DNA of 64,000 bases, from positions 620,001 through 684,000 of the forward strand of contig NZ_CP126156.1 of the NCBI RefSeq assembly GCF_030127125.1, given 5' to 3'. The stretch comes from Halobaculum litoreum (lineage in GTDB: Archaea > Halobacteriota > Halobacteria > Halobacteriales > Haloferacaceae). A model generated the notes under the pieces. It saw only the letters and a list, made by a program, of their open reading frames with translations. It made no database searches and was not told the origin of the DNA. Both the position numbers and the translations under genes were made by a program. Each line of letters opens with the position of its first letter. Within the stretch, counting starts at the first letter, position 1. Below are positions 44,901 to 52,467 of this stretch, piece after piece.

Positions 44901-45019
44901 GTCCGGGCGAGACGGTCGTCGCGCCGGGCGCCTCGTGTCGCTCGCAGTTGGGCGACCGCGAGGGCGCCGGCGAGGAGCCGCCGCATCCGGTCGAGAAGCT
45001 GGCCGCCGCGCTGGCGTGA
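41954..45019 (+). CDS. FAD-linked and Fe-S D-lactate (or glycolate) dehydrogenase, GlcD-GlcF fusion
   Basis: 1021 residues. Residues 40-550 are a GlcD/D-lactate-dehydrogenase FAD module (LPRGGGTSLAGQTVNE near 94; GGAIGNNSTGSHSLKYGKT; LLCGSEGTLGIVTEA). Residues 610-700 hold Fe-S clusters (CHGCGGCR near 615, CIGCKGCKRNCP near 678). The C-terminal third carries CCG repeats (HGHCHQKATKK, DSTCCGMAGSFGYEAEHY near 950) as in GlcF. Fused forms like this are known as Dld in haloarchaea. Divergent from lutC/lutB-A with a shared 112-nt promoter region; D-lactate is the likelier substrate by context. Confidence 0.9.
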   Translation: MSSDLPSPPGDGPDLTDADYDYAADDVAEPGLVADLEDLVDGDVRFDTYSKQLYATDASAYRRTPIGVVLPRHTDDVAAVMSYCAAEGIPVLPRGGGTSLAGQTVNEAVVLDFTRYMDGIHEVDPDAREATVDAGAVVEAVNEAAAPHGLKFGPDPAWRDKSAVGGAIGNNSTGSHSLKYGKTDAYVEEVEVVLADGSVETFGEVAVETMRAEADPDGELLERIYAELVRIVDEEADAVTERYPDMKRNVSGYNLDVLVDEARGEWADQGIGAGGTGEPGTVNLARLLCGSEGTLGIVTEATVSLVEVPETKAVALLTYDSLNEAMDDVAPILEHDPAAVEVMDDTLLDLARQTTEFGDVVGLLPDGTDSVLLVEFYAEDDDEGREKVADLVADRCPGTDTVVEPTADRVDTDEPIRARAAMEAHDADERATFWKMRKSGLPILLGRTSDAKHISFIEDCAVPPEHLSEYVEGFQELLEEVGTFASFYAHAGPGVLHVRPLVDTKSLEGMEQLERIAEGATDLVVEYGGSVSGEHGDGRARTQWNRKLYGDDLWNVFRDLKAAFDPDWLLNPGNVCGDHSLTEHLRFDPEYAFDAGFDPELHWDNENGFRGMAELCHGCGGCRGGQSTTGGVMCPTFRAADEEIQSTRGRANLLRGAMSGELPADPFSEEFADEVLDLCIGCKGCKRNCPSGVDMAKLKAEVAHERHEREGASLRDRLFANINLVSRVGSALAPLSNWATKLPGSGVVAEKALGIAAERDLPAFRRTTLRDWYEARGGSAVSEADADRIAVLVPDTYTNYNHPEAGKAAVRVLEAAGVRVELADVEDTGRPAHSMGFLDTARERTAAAVDDLAPRVDEGRDVVVVEPSEAVMLQSDLLDFHDTAAAAAVAANSYGVLEYVDAFRLDEAMDLAGDGSLTYHGHCHQKATKKDHHAVGVLRRAGYAVDPLDSTCCGMAGSFGYEAEHYSMSTAIASILYDQVDASPGETVVAPGASCRSQLGDREGAGEEPPHPVEKLAAALA

Positions 45020-45116
45020 GGCCGGAGCCGCGCGGCGCCGCACCCCTTCCCCGCCGGCGACGCCGCCGGCGTGCCCGGCGCGACAGCGTTAACACGTGTC
45101 GTGCCGACCCGGCCGT

Positions 45117-45314
45117 ATGAATCGACTGACGGCGCTCCCGCTGATCGGCTTCCTCTCGGTGTTCGGGGTGTTGTACTTCTTCGGCCGCGGTTCCGACGGC
45201 GTCCCGCTGAACGACAGCGTCGGCGGGTTCCTGCTGGGCCTGCTCGCCGTCCTCGCCCTGGTGGCCGGGTTCTCGTTCGCCCGCGGCTACCGCGGCGACG
45301 ACGAGACGGAGTGA
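45117..45314 (+). CDS. Small membrane protein (65 aa)
   Basis: Two predicted spans (LTALPLIGFLSVFGVLYFFG and VGGFLLGLLAVLALVAGFSFARGY) with a polar loop and an acidic cytoplasmic tail (RGDDETE). ATG 45117 is preceded by a gttaacac TATA-like stretch about 30 nt upstream. Convergent partner is the aminotransferase gene at 45436. Confidence 0.65.
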   Translation: MNRLTALPLIGFLSVFGVLYFFGRGSDGVPLNDSVGGFLLGLLAVLALVAGFSFARGYRGDDETE

Positions 45315-45435
45315 GGGAGCGGCCGTCCGCGTCCGGGTTCGGGGACGCGCGACGGGCGCACGCCGGCCGGCCCGGACGAACGAACACGTCGTCGAGGGCG
45401 TCGCCGACCACGACCGCGTCGTCGCCGTGTGACGC

Positions 45436-46575
45436 CTACAGGTCGTCGAGAACGGCGCCGAACGCCGCCAGCGCGGCCTCGCAGTCGTCGGGGGTCCGAC
45501 CCAGCGAGACGCGGACCCCCTCGTCGAGCCCGAAGAACCGCCCCGGGACGACGAGCACGCCGGCGTCCCACGCCGCCGCGGCGACGGCGTCGCCGTCGGC
45601 GCGCTCGTGTTCGAGGTAGGCGAACGGCGCCCCGGCGTCGACGTGGCCCGAGAGGTCGTCGCGTCCGTCGACGAACGACCGGAGGAGGTCGTGGTTCGTG
45701 CGGCAGTGCTCGCGCGCCTCGGCGACGAGCGCGTCGCGGTTGGCGAAGAACCGTCGGGCGAGGGCGGTACTCGGGGCCGCCAGCGCCGGGACGTACTGCT
45801 CGACCTGTCGCGCCCGCTCGACGAACCGCTCGGGGCCGACGATCCACCCGACGCGCAGGCCGCCGAGGCCGTGGAACTTGGTCAGCGACCCGACGGCGAC
45901 CGTCGACGGCAGGCCCGCGCCGGTCGGCCCGCCGAACGGCCCCGCGCCGTCGTCGACGGTGTACGGCGCGTACACCTCGTCGACGAGCAGGTAGCCGCCC
46001 TCGTCGTCGACGGCGGCCGCCACCTCCGCCAGCGTCGACCGCGTCGACAGCCGGCCCGTCGGGTTGTGCCGGTTCGTCACCGTCGCGTGCCCGAGCGGCC
46101 CGGGCAGGTCGGCCGCCGCCGCCGCCACCCGCTCGGCGTCGAGCGCGGCGTCGCCGTCCGGCCGGCGGAAGCGACCGACCCGGAGCCCCAGCGTGCGCGG
46201 CGTCTCGACGAGCGGCTCGTACCCCGGCTTCTCGACCAGCGCCCACGGGCGCGGGGCCTCCTCGTCACCGTCGCCGGACTCGGCTGCGGGCGCTCGCTCG
46301 CGTGCCAGCGCGCCCGCCGTCGCGCTCGCGAGGAAGCCGGCGTGTGTCGCGCCCGCCGCCGGCAACACCCGCGACTCGTGGACGTCGTACTCCGCGGCCA
46401 CGTACTCGCGGAGGCCGGTGTCGTCGTCCGGGGCGTCCAGCCCGGCGAGCCGCGGCGGCACGGGGTCGGCGTGCGTCGGCGGCGCGACGCTCCGGAGGTC
46501 GCTGGAGCCGAGGTCGTGGTCGGCGGCCTCGGGACGACCCTCGATCCACTGGAGGTACGAGAGCGGCGGAAACAT
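45436..46575 (-). CDS. Class I/II PLP-dependent aminotransferase
   Basis: 379 residues, PLP fold type I. Conserved: NRHNPTGRLS (Asn near 171), LLVDEVYAPYT (PLP Asp near 199), GSLTKFHGLGGLRVGW with catalytic Lys233, and the C-terminal GVRVSLGRTPDD containing the substrate Arg. Amino substrate unknown; the closest pattern is the MalY/histidinol-phosphate/aspartate group. ATG 46575 begins MFPPLSYLQW, a compact N-terminus. Confidence 0.88.
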   Translation of the reverse strand: MFPPLSYLQWIEGRPEAADHDLGSSDLRSVAPPTHADPVPPRLAGLDAPDDDTGLREYVAAEYDVHESRVLPAAGATHAGFLASATAGALARERAPAAESGDGDEEAPRPWALVEKPGYEPLVETPRTLGLRVGRFRRPDGDAALDAERVAAAAADLPGPLGHATVTNRHNPTGRLSTRSTLAEVAAAVDDEGGYLLVDEVYAPYTVDDGAGPFGGPTGAGLPSTVAVGSLTKFHGLGGLRVGWIVGPERFVERARQVEQYVPALAAPSTALARRFFANRDALVAEAREHCRTNHDLLRSFVDGRDDLSGHVDAGAPFAYLEHERADGDAVAAAAWDAGVLVVPGRFFGLDEGVRVSLGRTPDDCEAALAAFGAVLDDL

Positions 46576-46611
46576 ACACCGGCGTTCGGGGCGCGGGGCA
46601 AAAGCGCTCCG

Positions 46612-47064
46612 TCACCGGCGTGACCCCGACCCCTCCCGGAGCGGGGCGTACGCCGCGGCGGCGGCCGCGAGTGCGTCGTCGACGCCGGGGTACCGCGCGA
46701 GGTGCGCCGGGCACCCGCAGTCGGAGGAACCGAACCCCGGCACCGGCTCGGCGGCGGCCCCGTCGGCCGCCAGCGTCCGCGCGACCCGACACTCCGCGTC
46801 GCGACCGCCGCCCGCGCGCTCGACGCCGACGAGCGACACCGCCGGGTGCCCGCCGAGGTAGTCGACGTGCCAGTGGCGGACGCCGTGGTCGCCGGCCGCG
46901 ACGCGTCGGTGGCGGTCGACCCGCGAGAAGCCGCCGGCGCCAAGCGCGCTGCCGGTGTAGGCGTAGCCGCCGGCGGGGAGCCGGCGGTCGCCGAGCGCGC
47001 CCACCGCGACGTCGATCGGCCGCGGAACCGCGAACACCAGCGTGTAGGTGCCGCCGTCGCTCAC
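46612..47064 (-). CDS. DUF123 GIY-YIG-like domain protein
   Basis: 150 residues. TYTLVFAVPRPIDVAVGALG, LPAGGYAYTGSALGAGGFSRVDRHRR, HWHVDYLGG and SDCGCPAHLARY match the DUF123 domain, found alone or fused to endonuclease III in archaea and related to GIY-YIG nucleases. The GTG at 47064 overlaps the stop of ogt by 4 bases (GTGA), so the two are translationally coupled, supporting a DNA-repair role. Confidence 0.87.
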   Translation of the reverse strand: MSDGGTYTLVFAVPRPIDVAVGALGDRRLPAGGYAYTGSALGAGGFSRVDRHRRVAAGDHGVRHWHVDYLGGHPAVSLVGVERAGGGRDAECRVARTLAADGAAAEPVPGFGSSDCGCPAHLARYPGVDDALAAAAAAYAPLREGSGSRR

Positions 47065-47564
47065 GGGTCGGGGCGGTCGCCGGCGTCCGTGTCGTCCCCG
47101 TCGGCCCGCGTCGGGGCGTCCGCGAGCGTCGTCTGGACGGACTCGCTGCGCTCGTGGTCGAGGAGGCGACGCTTCAGCGCCGGCCCGCCCGCCGCCGAGA
47201 AGCCGCCGACCCCGTCGGCGGCGACGACGCGGTGGCACGGCACGAGCAGCGGGACGGGGTTGCGGCCGCAGGCCGCGCCGACCGGCTGCGGCGCGTTGCC
47301 GAGGTCGGCGGCGACGTCGCCGTACGTCCGCGTCTCGCCGTACGGGATGGCCGCCATCGCGCCCATCACGCGGCCGAGGAAGCCGTCCGGGTAGCGCACC
47401 GGGAGGTCGAACGACTCGCGGCTCCCCGTCCGGTACTCCCGCGCCTGCCGGCGGATCTCGTCGGTCGGGGCGTCGACGTACGCGGCGTCCACGACGAGTT
47501 CGCCGCCCGGCACCGTCAGCGTCACCGGGTCGTCGTACTCGCGCGCCTTCGCCCTCCGGTCCAT
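47061..47564 (-). CDS. ogt: Methylated-DNA--protein-cysteine S-methyltransferase
   Basis: 167 residues. The suicide-cysteine motif PCHRV (Cys110) and the preceding helix-turn-helix region IPYGETRTYGDVAADLGNAPQPVGAACGRNPVPLLV are complete. It removes O6-alkyl groups from guanine and is inactivated on transfer. The C-terminal 25 residues are a haloarchaeal acidic tail. ATG 47564. Confidence 0.94.
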   Translation of the reverse strand: MDRRAKAREYDDPVTLTVPGGELVVDAAYVDAPTDEIRRQAREYRTGSRESFDLPVRYPDGFLGRVMGAMAAIPYGETRTYGDVAADLGNAPQPVGAACGRNPVPLLVPCHRVVAADGVGGFSAAGGPALKRRLLDHERSESVQTTLADAPTRADGDDTDAGDRPDP

Positions 47565-47645
47565 ACCGAGGGGGTCACACCCCGGCGGTAATCAATGCTG
47601 GCCCCGACGGGAGCGCTTTTCCCGGGTCGGCGGCTACTACAGCGT

Positions 47646-48071
47646 ATGCGACATCCGGCCGACAGGCTCGCGGCGCTCCCGGACGCCGCGTTCGCCGGCT
47701 TCGTCGAGCGGCTCGGCGCCGTCTGGCCGGTGTACGACGCCGCCGCCGCCCCCGTGACGCCGGACGGGACGGCGGAGCTGTCGCTCGCGCGCGAGCGACC
47801 GGACGGGGAACCGGAGCGGGCGGTCGTGCGGGTGTGTCGCGCGGACGTGACCGTCGCGGACGTGAACGACTTCGCCGTGTTCGTCGCCGAGCGCGGGCTC
47901 TCGTTCGCGGTGCTGGCGACCGTCGGCGACGTCGCGCCGGAGGCGACCCGTCGCGCCCGGGCGGCGCCCGTCGACCTGTACGACGGCGTCGGACTGGTGT
48001 CGCTGGCGCGCGACGCCGGTATCGACGTCCCCGGCGCCGACGCCGACCGCGACCCGGGGGTCGACCCGTGA
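47646..48071 (+). CDS. Restriction-endonuclease-like (Mrr-like) fold protein, short
   Basis: 141 residues. The arrangement of a strand with ELSLARERPDG, RVCRADVTVADVNDFAVFVAERGLSFAVLATVGDV, then RRARAAPVDLYDGVGLVSLARDAGI resembles the end of an Mrr-like nuclease fold, but catalytic D...ExK residues are not clear. It could be an inactive relative. ATG 47646; its stop overlaps the next GTG by 4 bases. Confidence 0.45.
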   Translation: MRHPADRLAALPDAAFAGFVERLGAVWPVYDAAAAPVTPDGTAELSLARERPDGEPERAVVRVCRADVTVADVNDFAVFVAERGLSFAVLATVGDVAPEATRRARAAPVDLYDGVGLVSLARDAGIDVPGADADRDPGVDP

Positions 48072-48529
48072 CCCGCGTCGAGGCCGGCGTCGAGGTGGAC
48101 GCCGCCCCCGAGGCCGTGTGGCGGGTGCTGCTCGCGTTCGACGACTACCCCGACTGGAACCCGCTGATCCGGCGCGTCGACGGCCGCGCGGAGGCCGACC
48201 GGCGCCTCCGAGTCCTCCTCACCCAGCGGGGGCTCCCCCCGACGGTCATCGCGCCGACCGTGACGCGCGTCGAGCCGGCGCGCGAACTGGCGTGGCGCTC
48301 GGCGGCGCCCGTCCCCGGGTCGTTCGACGCCACCCACCGGTTCCTGCTGGAGCCGCTCGACGACGGCACCCGGACGCGGTTCACGCAGGTCGAGACGTTC
48401 GGAGGCGTCGCCGGCGCGCTCGTCCCCGGCCCGCTGCGCGACCGGCTCCGCGCCGGCTTCGAGACGATGAACGAGGCGCTGCGCGAGCGCGCGGAGTCGA
48501 CCATCCCGGTCGCCGACGCCCGCGAGTAG
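48068..48529 (+). CDS. SRPBCC/START-like ligand-binding protein
   Basis: 153 residues. AGVEVDAAPEAVWRVLLAFDDYPDWNPLI is the standard SRPBCC opening; RRFLLEPL-like and RTRFTQVETFGGVAGALV strands and a long closing helix follow. A hydrophobic pocket protein, ligand unknown. GTG 48068 overlaps the previous stop by 4 bases. Confidence 0.88.
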   Translation: MTRVEAGVEVDAAPEAVWRVLLAFDDYPDWNPLIRRVDGRAEADRRLRVLLTQRGLPPTVIAPTVTRVEPARELAWRSAAPVPGSFDATHRFLLEPLDDGTRTRFTQVETFGGVAGALVPGPLRDRLRAGFETMNEALRERAESTIPVADARE

Positions 48530-48597
48530 CGACCCGCGCCGCGGCGGCCGGGGCGACCGGAACCGGTAAGCGCGCGCCGGCCCACGGATCGACAGCC

Positions 48598-51000
48598 GTG
48601 GACGACACCGTCGAGTGGCTGCGCTCGCGCCCGTACTACGAGGGACAGGTCGCCGACAGCCGCACCCTCCCGGGGCGCGAGGCCGCCTTCGCCGACGTGG
48701 AGTTGGAGCCCCGACTGGCGAGCGCGCTCGCCGACGACGGCATCGACTCGCTGTACCGCCACCAGGCCGAGGCCGTCGAGGCGGTGCGCGACGGCGGCGA
48801 CGTGGTGCTCGCGACCCGGACCGCGAGCGGGAAGTCGCTCGCGTACACCGTGCCCGCGTTCGAGCGGGCGATGGACCACGGCGGCCGGACGCTGTACCTC
48901 GCGCCGCAGAACGCGCTGATCGCCGACCAGGAGGAGACGCTGTCGGAGCTGGCCCACGGGCTCGGCTTCGGGTCGCGCGTCTCCGTCGAACAGTACACCG
49001 GCCGCCTGTCGAAGGCCGAGAAGCGGGACGTGCGCGACCGCCAGCCGACAGTCCTGCTGTCGAACCCGGACATGCTCCACTACGGGCTGCTCCCGTGGGC
49101 GTACAAGCACTGGGAGTGGTTCTTCGGCTCGCTGGAGACGGTCGTCATCGACGAGGTGCACGGCTACCGGGGCGTGTTCGGGAGCCACGTCGCGCTGGTG
49201 ATGCGCCGGCTCAACCGGATCTGCGAGCGCTACGGGGCGGACCCGCAGTTCGTCTGCTGTTCGGCCACCATCGGCAACCCCGTCGAGCACGCCGCCCGCG
49301 TCACGGCGCGGCCGGAGTCGACCTTCACGCTCGTCGACGAGGACACCTCCGCGCGCGGCCCGCGCCACTGGGTGCTGTGGAACCCACCGGAGTACACCGG
49401 CGAGCAGGCGGATCGGCAGTCGGGACGGCGCAAGTCGAGCCACACCGAGACGAAGCGGCTGTTCTGCGACCTCGTGCAGGAGGGGTACCAGACGCTGGTG
49501 TTCACCCGCGCCCGCCAGACCGCCGAGCGGTACGCGACCGACGCCGCCAAGGAGTTGCGCCGGCGCGGCGAAGGGGACGTCGCCAATCGCGTGGAGGCGT
49601 ACCAGGCGAGCCTCACGAACGAGCGCCGCCGCGAGATCGAACGCGGCCTCCACAGCGGCGACGTGGCGGGCGTGTGGTCGACGAACGCGCTGGAACTCGG
49701 CGTCGACGTCGGGGGGCTGGACGCGGTGATCCTCGACGGCTACCCCGGCACGCGGATGTCCGCGTTCCAGCAGGCCGGCCGCGCGGGGCGCGGCACCGAC
49801 GACGCGCTCGTCGTCATGGTCGGCGGCGAGGACCAACTCGACCAGTACCTGATGGCGAACCCGGACGACCTGTTCGAGGGCGACCCCGAGCGGGCGATGG
49901 TCGACCCGGAGAACGCCGAGTTGCTGCCGAGTCACGTCGCCAGCGCCGCCGACGAGAACTGGCTGCGCCCCGAGGACGCGAGCCACTTCGGCGACTCCTT
50001 CGAGTCCGTGGTGGAGGCGCTGGAGGCCGACGGCACCCTCGAACGGATGGACACCTCCCGGGGGCCGCGATGGACGTACGACGGGCCGGGGAGCGCCCAA
50101 CACTCGATGAGCCTGCGCACCATCGACGACCGCGAGGTCGACCTCGTGGACGCCCGCAACAACGACACGATCGCGTCGCTGTCGTTCGGCGACGCGCTGC
50201 GCGACGCCCACCCCGGCGCCATCTACCACCACCAGGGGCAGACGTACGAGGTCGACGAGTTGGACCTCGGCAAAGACGTGGCCCGTCTCCGGCCGACGTG
50301 GGCCGACTACTACACCCGGGTGCTGACCGACAAGGACGTGACCGTCAACGAGGACCTCCGGAGCCGGCCGCTCGACGCCCGCGACGACGTCGAGGTGCGG
50401 TTCGCGGACGTCACCGTCGCCGAACAGATCACCGGCTTCGAGCGCAAGGACGGCTCGACCGGCGAGACGATGGGCGCGGAGGCGCTCGACCTGCCGGAGA
50501 CGGAGCTGCGGACGCGGGGGTTGTACTACACCGTCCCCGAGGACGTGGAACGCGAGATGCGCGCGCTGGCGACCGCGGCGGGCCGCGGCGAGGCGGGGTT
50601 CAACGGCGGCATCCACGCGGCCGAGCACGGCTCCATCTCGCTCATGCCGCTGGACCTGCTGTGTGACCGCGCCGACATCGGCGGCGTGTCGACGCCGTTC
50701 CACCCACACACCGGGCAGTCGACGGTGTTCATCTACGACGGCTACCCCGGCGGCGTCGGGCTGACGCGGGCGTCGTACCGGTCGGCCGACCGCCTGCTCG
50801 CGCGGACGGCGAAGATGATCGCCGCCTGCGACTGCGCCGACGGCTGTCCGGCGTGTGTCCAGTCGCCCCACTGCGGCAACGCCAACGAGCCGCTGTCGAA
50901 GCCCGAAGCGGTCGTCCTGCTGAACGCGCTCGCCGGCACCGACGAGCCGGTGCCGGCCGCGACGGACCGTCCGAACGACGGCGGGTCGGACGACACCTGA
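48598..51000 (+). CDS. DEAD/DEAH box helicase with DUF1998 zinc-binding C-terminus
   Basis: 800 residues. Motif I is TASGKS (75-80), motif II DEVH near 184, motif III CCSATIGNP, motif VI QQAGRAGRGTDD. The C-terminal CDCADGCPACVQSPHCGN is a four-Cys zinc-binding site, as in DUF1998/Hrq1-like RecQ4-type helicases. It unwinds DNA or RNA with ATP; archaeal relatives are implicated in repair. GTG 48598 chosen by homology. Confidence 0.9.
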   Translation: MDDTVEWLRSRPYYEGQVADSRTLPGREAAFADVELEPRLASALADDGIDSLYRHQAEAVEAVRDGGDVVLATRTASGKSLAYTVPAFERAMDHGGRTLYLAPQNALIADQEETLSELAHGLGFGSRVSVEQYTGRLSKAEKRDVRDRQPTVLLSNPDMLHYGLLPWAYKHWEWFFGSLETVVIDEVHGYRGVFGSHVALVMRRLNRICERYGADPQFVCCSATIGNPVEHAARVTARPESTFTLVDEDTSARGPRHWVLWNPPEYTGEQADRQSGRRKSSHTETKRLFCDLVQEGYQTLVFTRARQTAERYATDAAKELRRRGEGDVANRVEAYQASLTNERRREIERGLHSGDVAGVWSTNALELGVDVGGLDAVILDGYPGTRMSAFQQAGRAGRGTDDALVVMVGGEDQLDQYLMANPDDLFEGDPERAMVDPENAELLPSHVASAADENWLRPEDASHFGDSFESVVEALEADGTLERMDTSRGPRWTYDGPGSAQHSMSLRTIDDREVDLVDARNNDTIASLSFGDALRDAHPGAIYHHQGQTYEVDELDLGKDVARLRPTWADYYTRVLTDKDVTVNEDLRSRPLDARDDVEVRFADVTVAEQITGFERKDGSTGETMGAEALDLPETELRTRGLYYTVPEDVEREMRALATAAGRGEAGFNGGIHAAEHGSISLMPLDLLCDRADIGGVSTPFHPHTGQSTVFIYDGYPGGVGLTRASYRSADRLLARTAKMIAACDCADGCPACVQSPHCGNANEPLSKPEAVVLLNALAGTDEPVPAATDRPNDGGSDDT

Positions 51001-51063
51001 TCGGAACCGATATGCGGTTGCACCGACGAATTTTGCCCGAACCGCAATCCGCCGATTTCGAGA

Positions 51064-51083
51064 GGTACAACGCCCGTTGTACC
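51064..51083. promoter_or_regulatory. Inverted-repeat operator upstream of the sugar ABC operon
   Basis: Perfect 8-bp palindrome GGTACAAC-gccc-GTTGTACC. Immediately downstream lies an AT-rich element catatttt (51084-51091), and a second TATA-like cttaag at 51120-51125. Positioned 65 bp before the translation start region, it looks like a repressor/activator site; the binder is unknown. Confidence 0.65.
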
Positions 51084-51147
51084 ATATTTTCACTCACAGC
51101 GGAGTAAACTTCGGAAAGTCTTAAGTGTCGTCTGGAGGAACCGTGAC

Positions 51148-51174
51148 ATGGCTCCACGCACGGAGGAACGATGA
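51148..51174 (+). CDS. Possible leaderless upstream ORF (8 codons) before the sugar-binding protein
   Basis: ATG 51148 lies 26 nt after the TATA-like cttaag (51120), the leaderless distance. It encodes MAPRTEER and stops at TGA 51172-51174, overlapping the ATG (51171) of the substrate-binding protein, which has its own SD-like ggagga at 51162. Could couple translation. Only position supports this. Confidence 0.35.
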   Translation: MAPRTEER

Positions 51175-52457
51175 TGAAGGACACGGAACTCAACAGACGA
51201 GACGTACTGAAGGGCGCCGGCGGCGTCGGCGCCGCGGGCATGCTCGGCCTCGCCGGCTGTATGGGCGGCGGCGGTGGCGGCGGCAACGCCCCCGTCGAGG
51301 TGCTCCACGGCTGGACGGGCGGCGACGGCGCGACGGCCGCCGATGCCCTCGAGGAGGCGTTCAACGAGGCCCACCCCGACACCGAACTCGACATGAACCC
51401 CATCGGCGGGGGCGGCAACCAGAACCTGGACGCGGTCGTCGCGAACCGCCTCCAGAACGACAACCCGCCGAGTTCGTTCGCGAACTGGCCGGGCCCCAAC
51501 CTCGCGCGCTACGAGGGCGTGTTGGGCGACATCTCCGACCTCTGGGAGGAGGCCGGCTTCACCGACTCCCACATCGACGAGGCCGTCGACCTGCACCAGT
51601 ACAACGGCGCGTTCCGCGCCGTCCCACTCGGGTCGCACCGGCTCAACTGCCTGTTCTACAACGTCTCCGTCGTCGAGGAGGCGGGGGTCGACCCCGACTC
51701 GCTGACGAGCGCGGAGGACCTGCTCGGCGCGCTGGAGACGGTCGCCACCGAGACGGACAAGATCCCGATGACCCACGGCGGGAGCGGGACCTGGACGAAG
51801 GCGCAGCTGTTCGGCGTCATGCTGCTGTCGACGGCCGGCTACGACAGCTACATGAGCTTCGTCGACGGCAGCCCGAACCGCGGCGACGTGGTCGGCGCGC
51901 TCGACGCGCTCGCGACGGTGTTCGAGAACTACATCAACGAGGACTCCGCGTCGATCGGGCTGACGGAGTCCAACCAGAACATCATCGAGGGCGAGGCCGC
52001 CTTCATCCACCAGGGCAACTGGGCGGCCGGCGCGTATCGGAACGCGGACGGGTTCGACTACAACGAGGACTGGGGCTTCAAGACGTTCCCCGGGACGGAG
52101 GGGATGTACACGCTCCACTTCGACTCGTTCCTCTACCCGTCGAACAACCCGAGCCCCGAGGCGACGCGGACGTGGCTCGAGTTCGTCGGCGGCACGGAAG
52201 CCCAGATCGCGTTCAACCAGTACAAGGGCTCGATCCCGACGCGGACGGACGTCGACATGGGCGAGTTCGGCCCGTACCTGCAGGAGACCGCCGAGGACTT
52301 CGCGAACGCCGAGCAGCGCCCGCCGAACATCCAGCACGGGCTGGGCATCTCCGCGGAGCAGCGCTCGGCGCTCAACGACGTGATCGCCAGCGAGTTCTCC
52401 GGCCCGTACAACGTCGAGGCCGCCGCCGACGGCATCGTCGACGCCGTCTCAAACTGA
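51171..52457 (+). CDS. Sugar ABC transporter substrate-binding lipoprotein
   Basis: 428 residues. A Tat signal with lipobox is visible: NRRDVLKGAGGVGAAGMLGLAGC, with an Arg pair and the lipidated Cys29, followed by a Gly-rich linker. The mature part is a family 1-type extracellular solute-binding protein (GWTGGDGATAADALEEAFNE, FIHQGNWAAGAY). First gene of the operon that includes two permeases and an ATPase. ATG 51171 (or 51174) directly follows ggagga. Substrate is probably a mono- or oligosaccharide; not more precise. Confidence 0.92.
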   Translation: MMKDTELNRRDVLKGAGGVGAAGMLGLAGCMGGGGGGGNAPVEVLHGWTGGDGATAADALEEAFNEAHPDTELDMNPIGGGGNQNLDAVVANRLQNDNPPSSFANWPGPNLARYEGVLGDISDLWEEAGFTDSHIDEAVDLHQYNGAFRAVPLGSHRLNCLFYNVSVVEEAGVDPDSLTSAEDLLGALETVATETDKIPMTHGGSGTWTKAQLFGVMLLSTAGYDSYMSFVDGSPNRGDVVGALDALATVFENYINEDSASIGLTESNQNIIEGEAAFIHQGNWAAGAYRNADGFDYNEDWGFKTFPGTEGMYTLHFDSFLYPSNNPSPEATRTWLEFVGGTEAQIAFNQYKGSIPTRTDVDMGEFGPYLQETAEDFANAEQRPPNIQHGLGISAEQRSALNDVIASEFSGPYNVEAAADGIVDAVSN

Positions 52458-52467
52458 GCGCGTCCCC

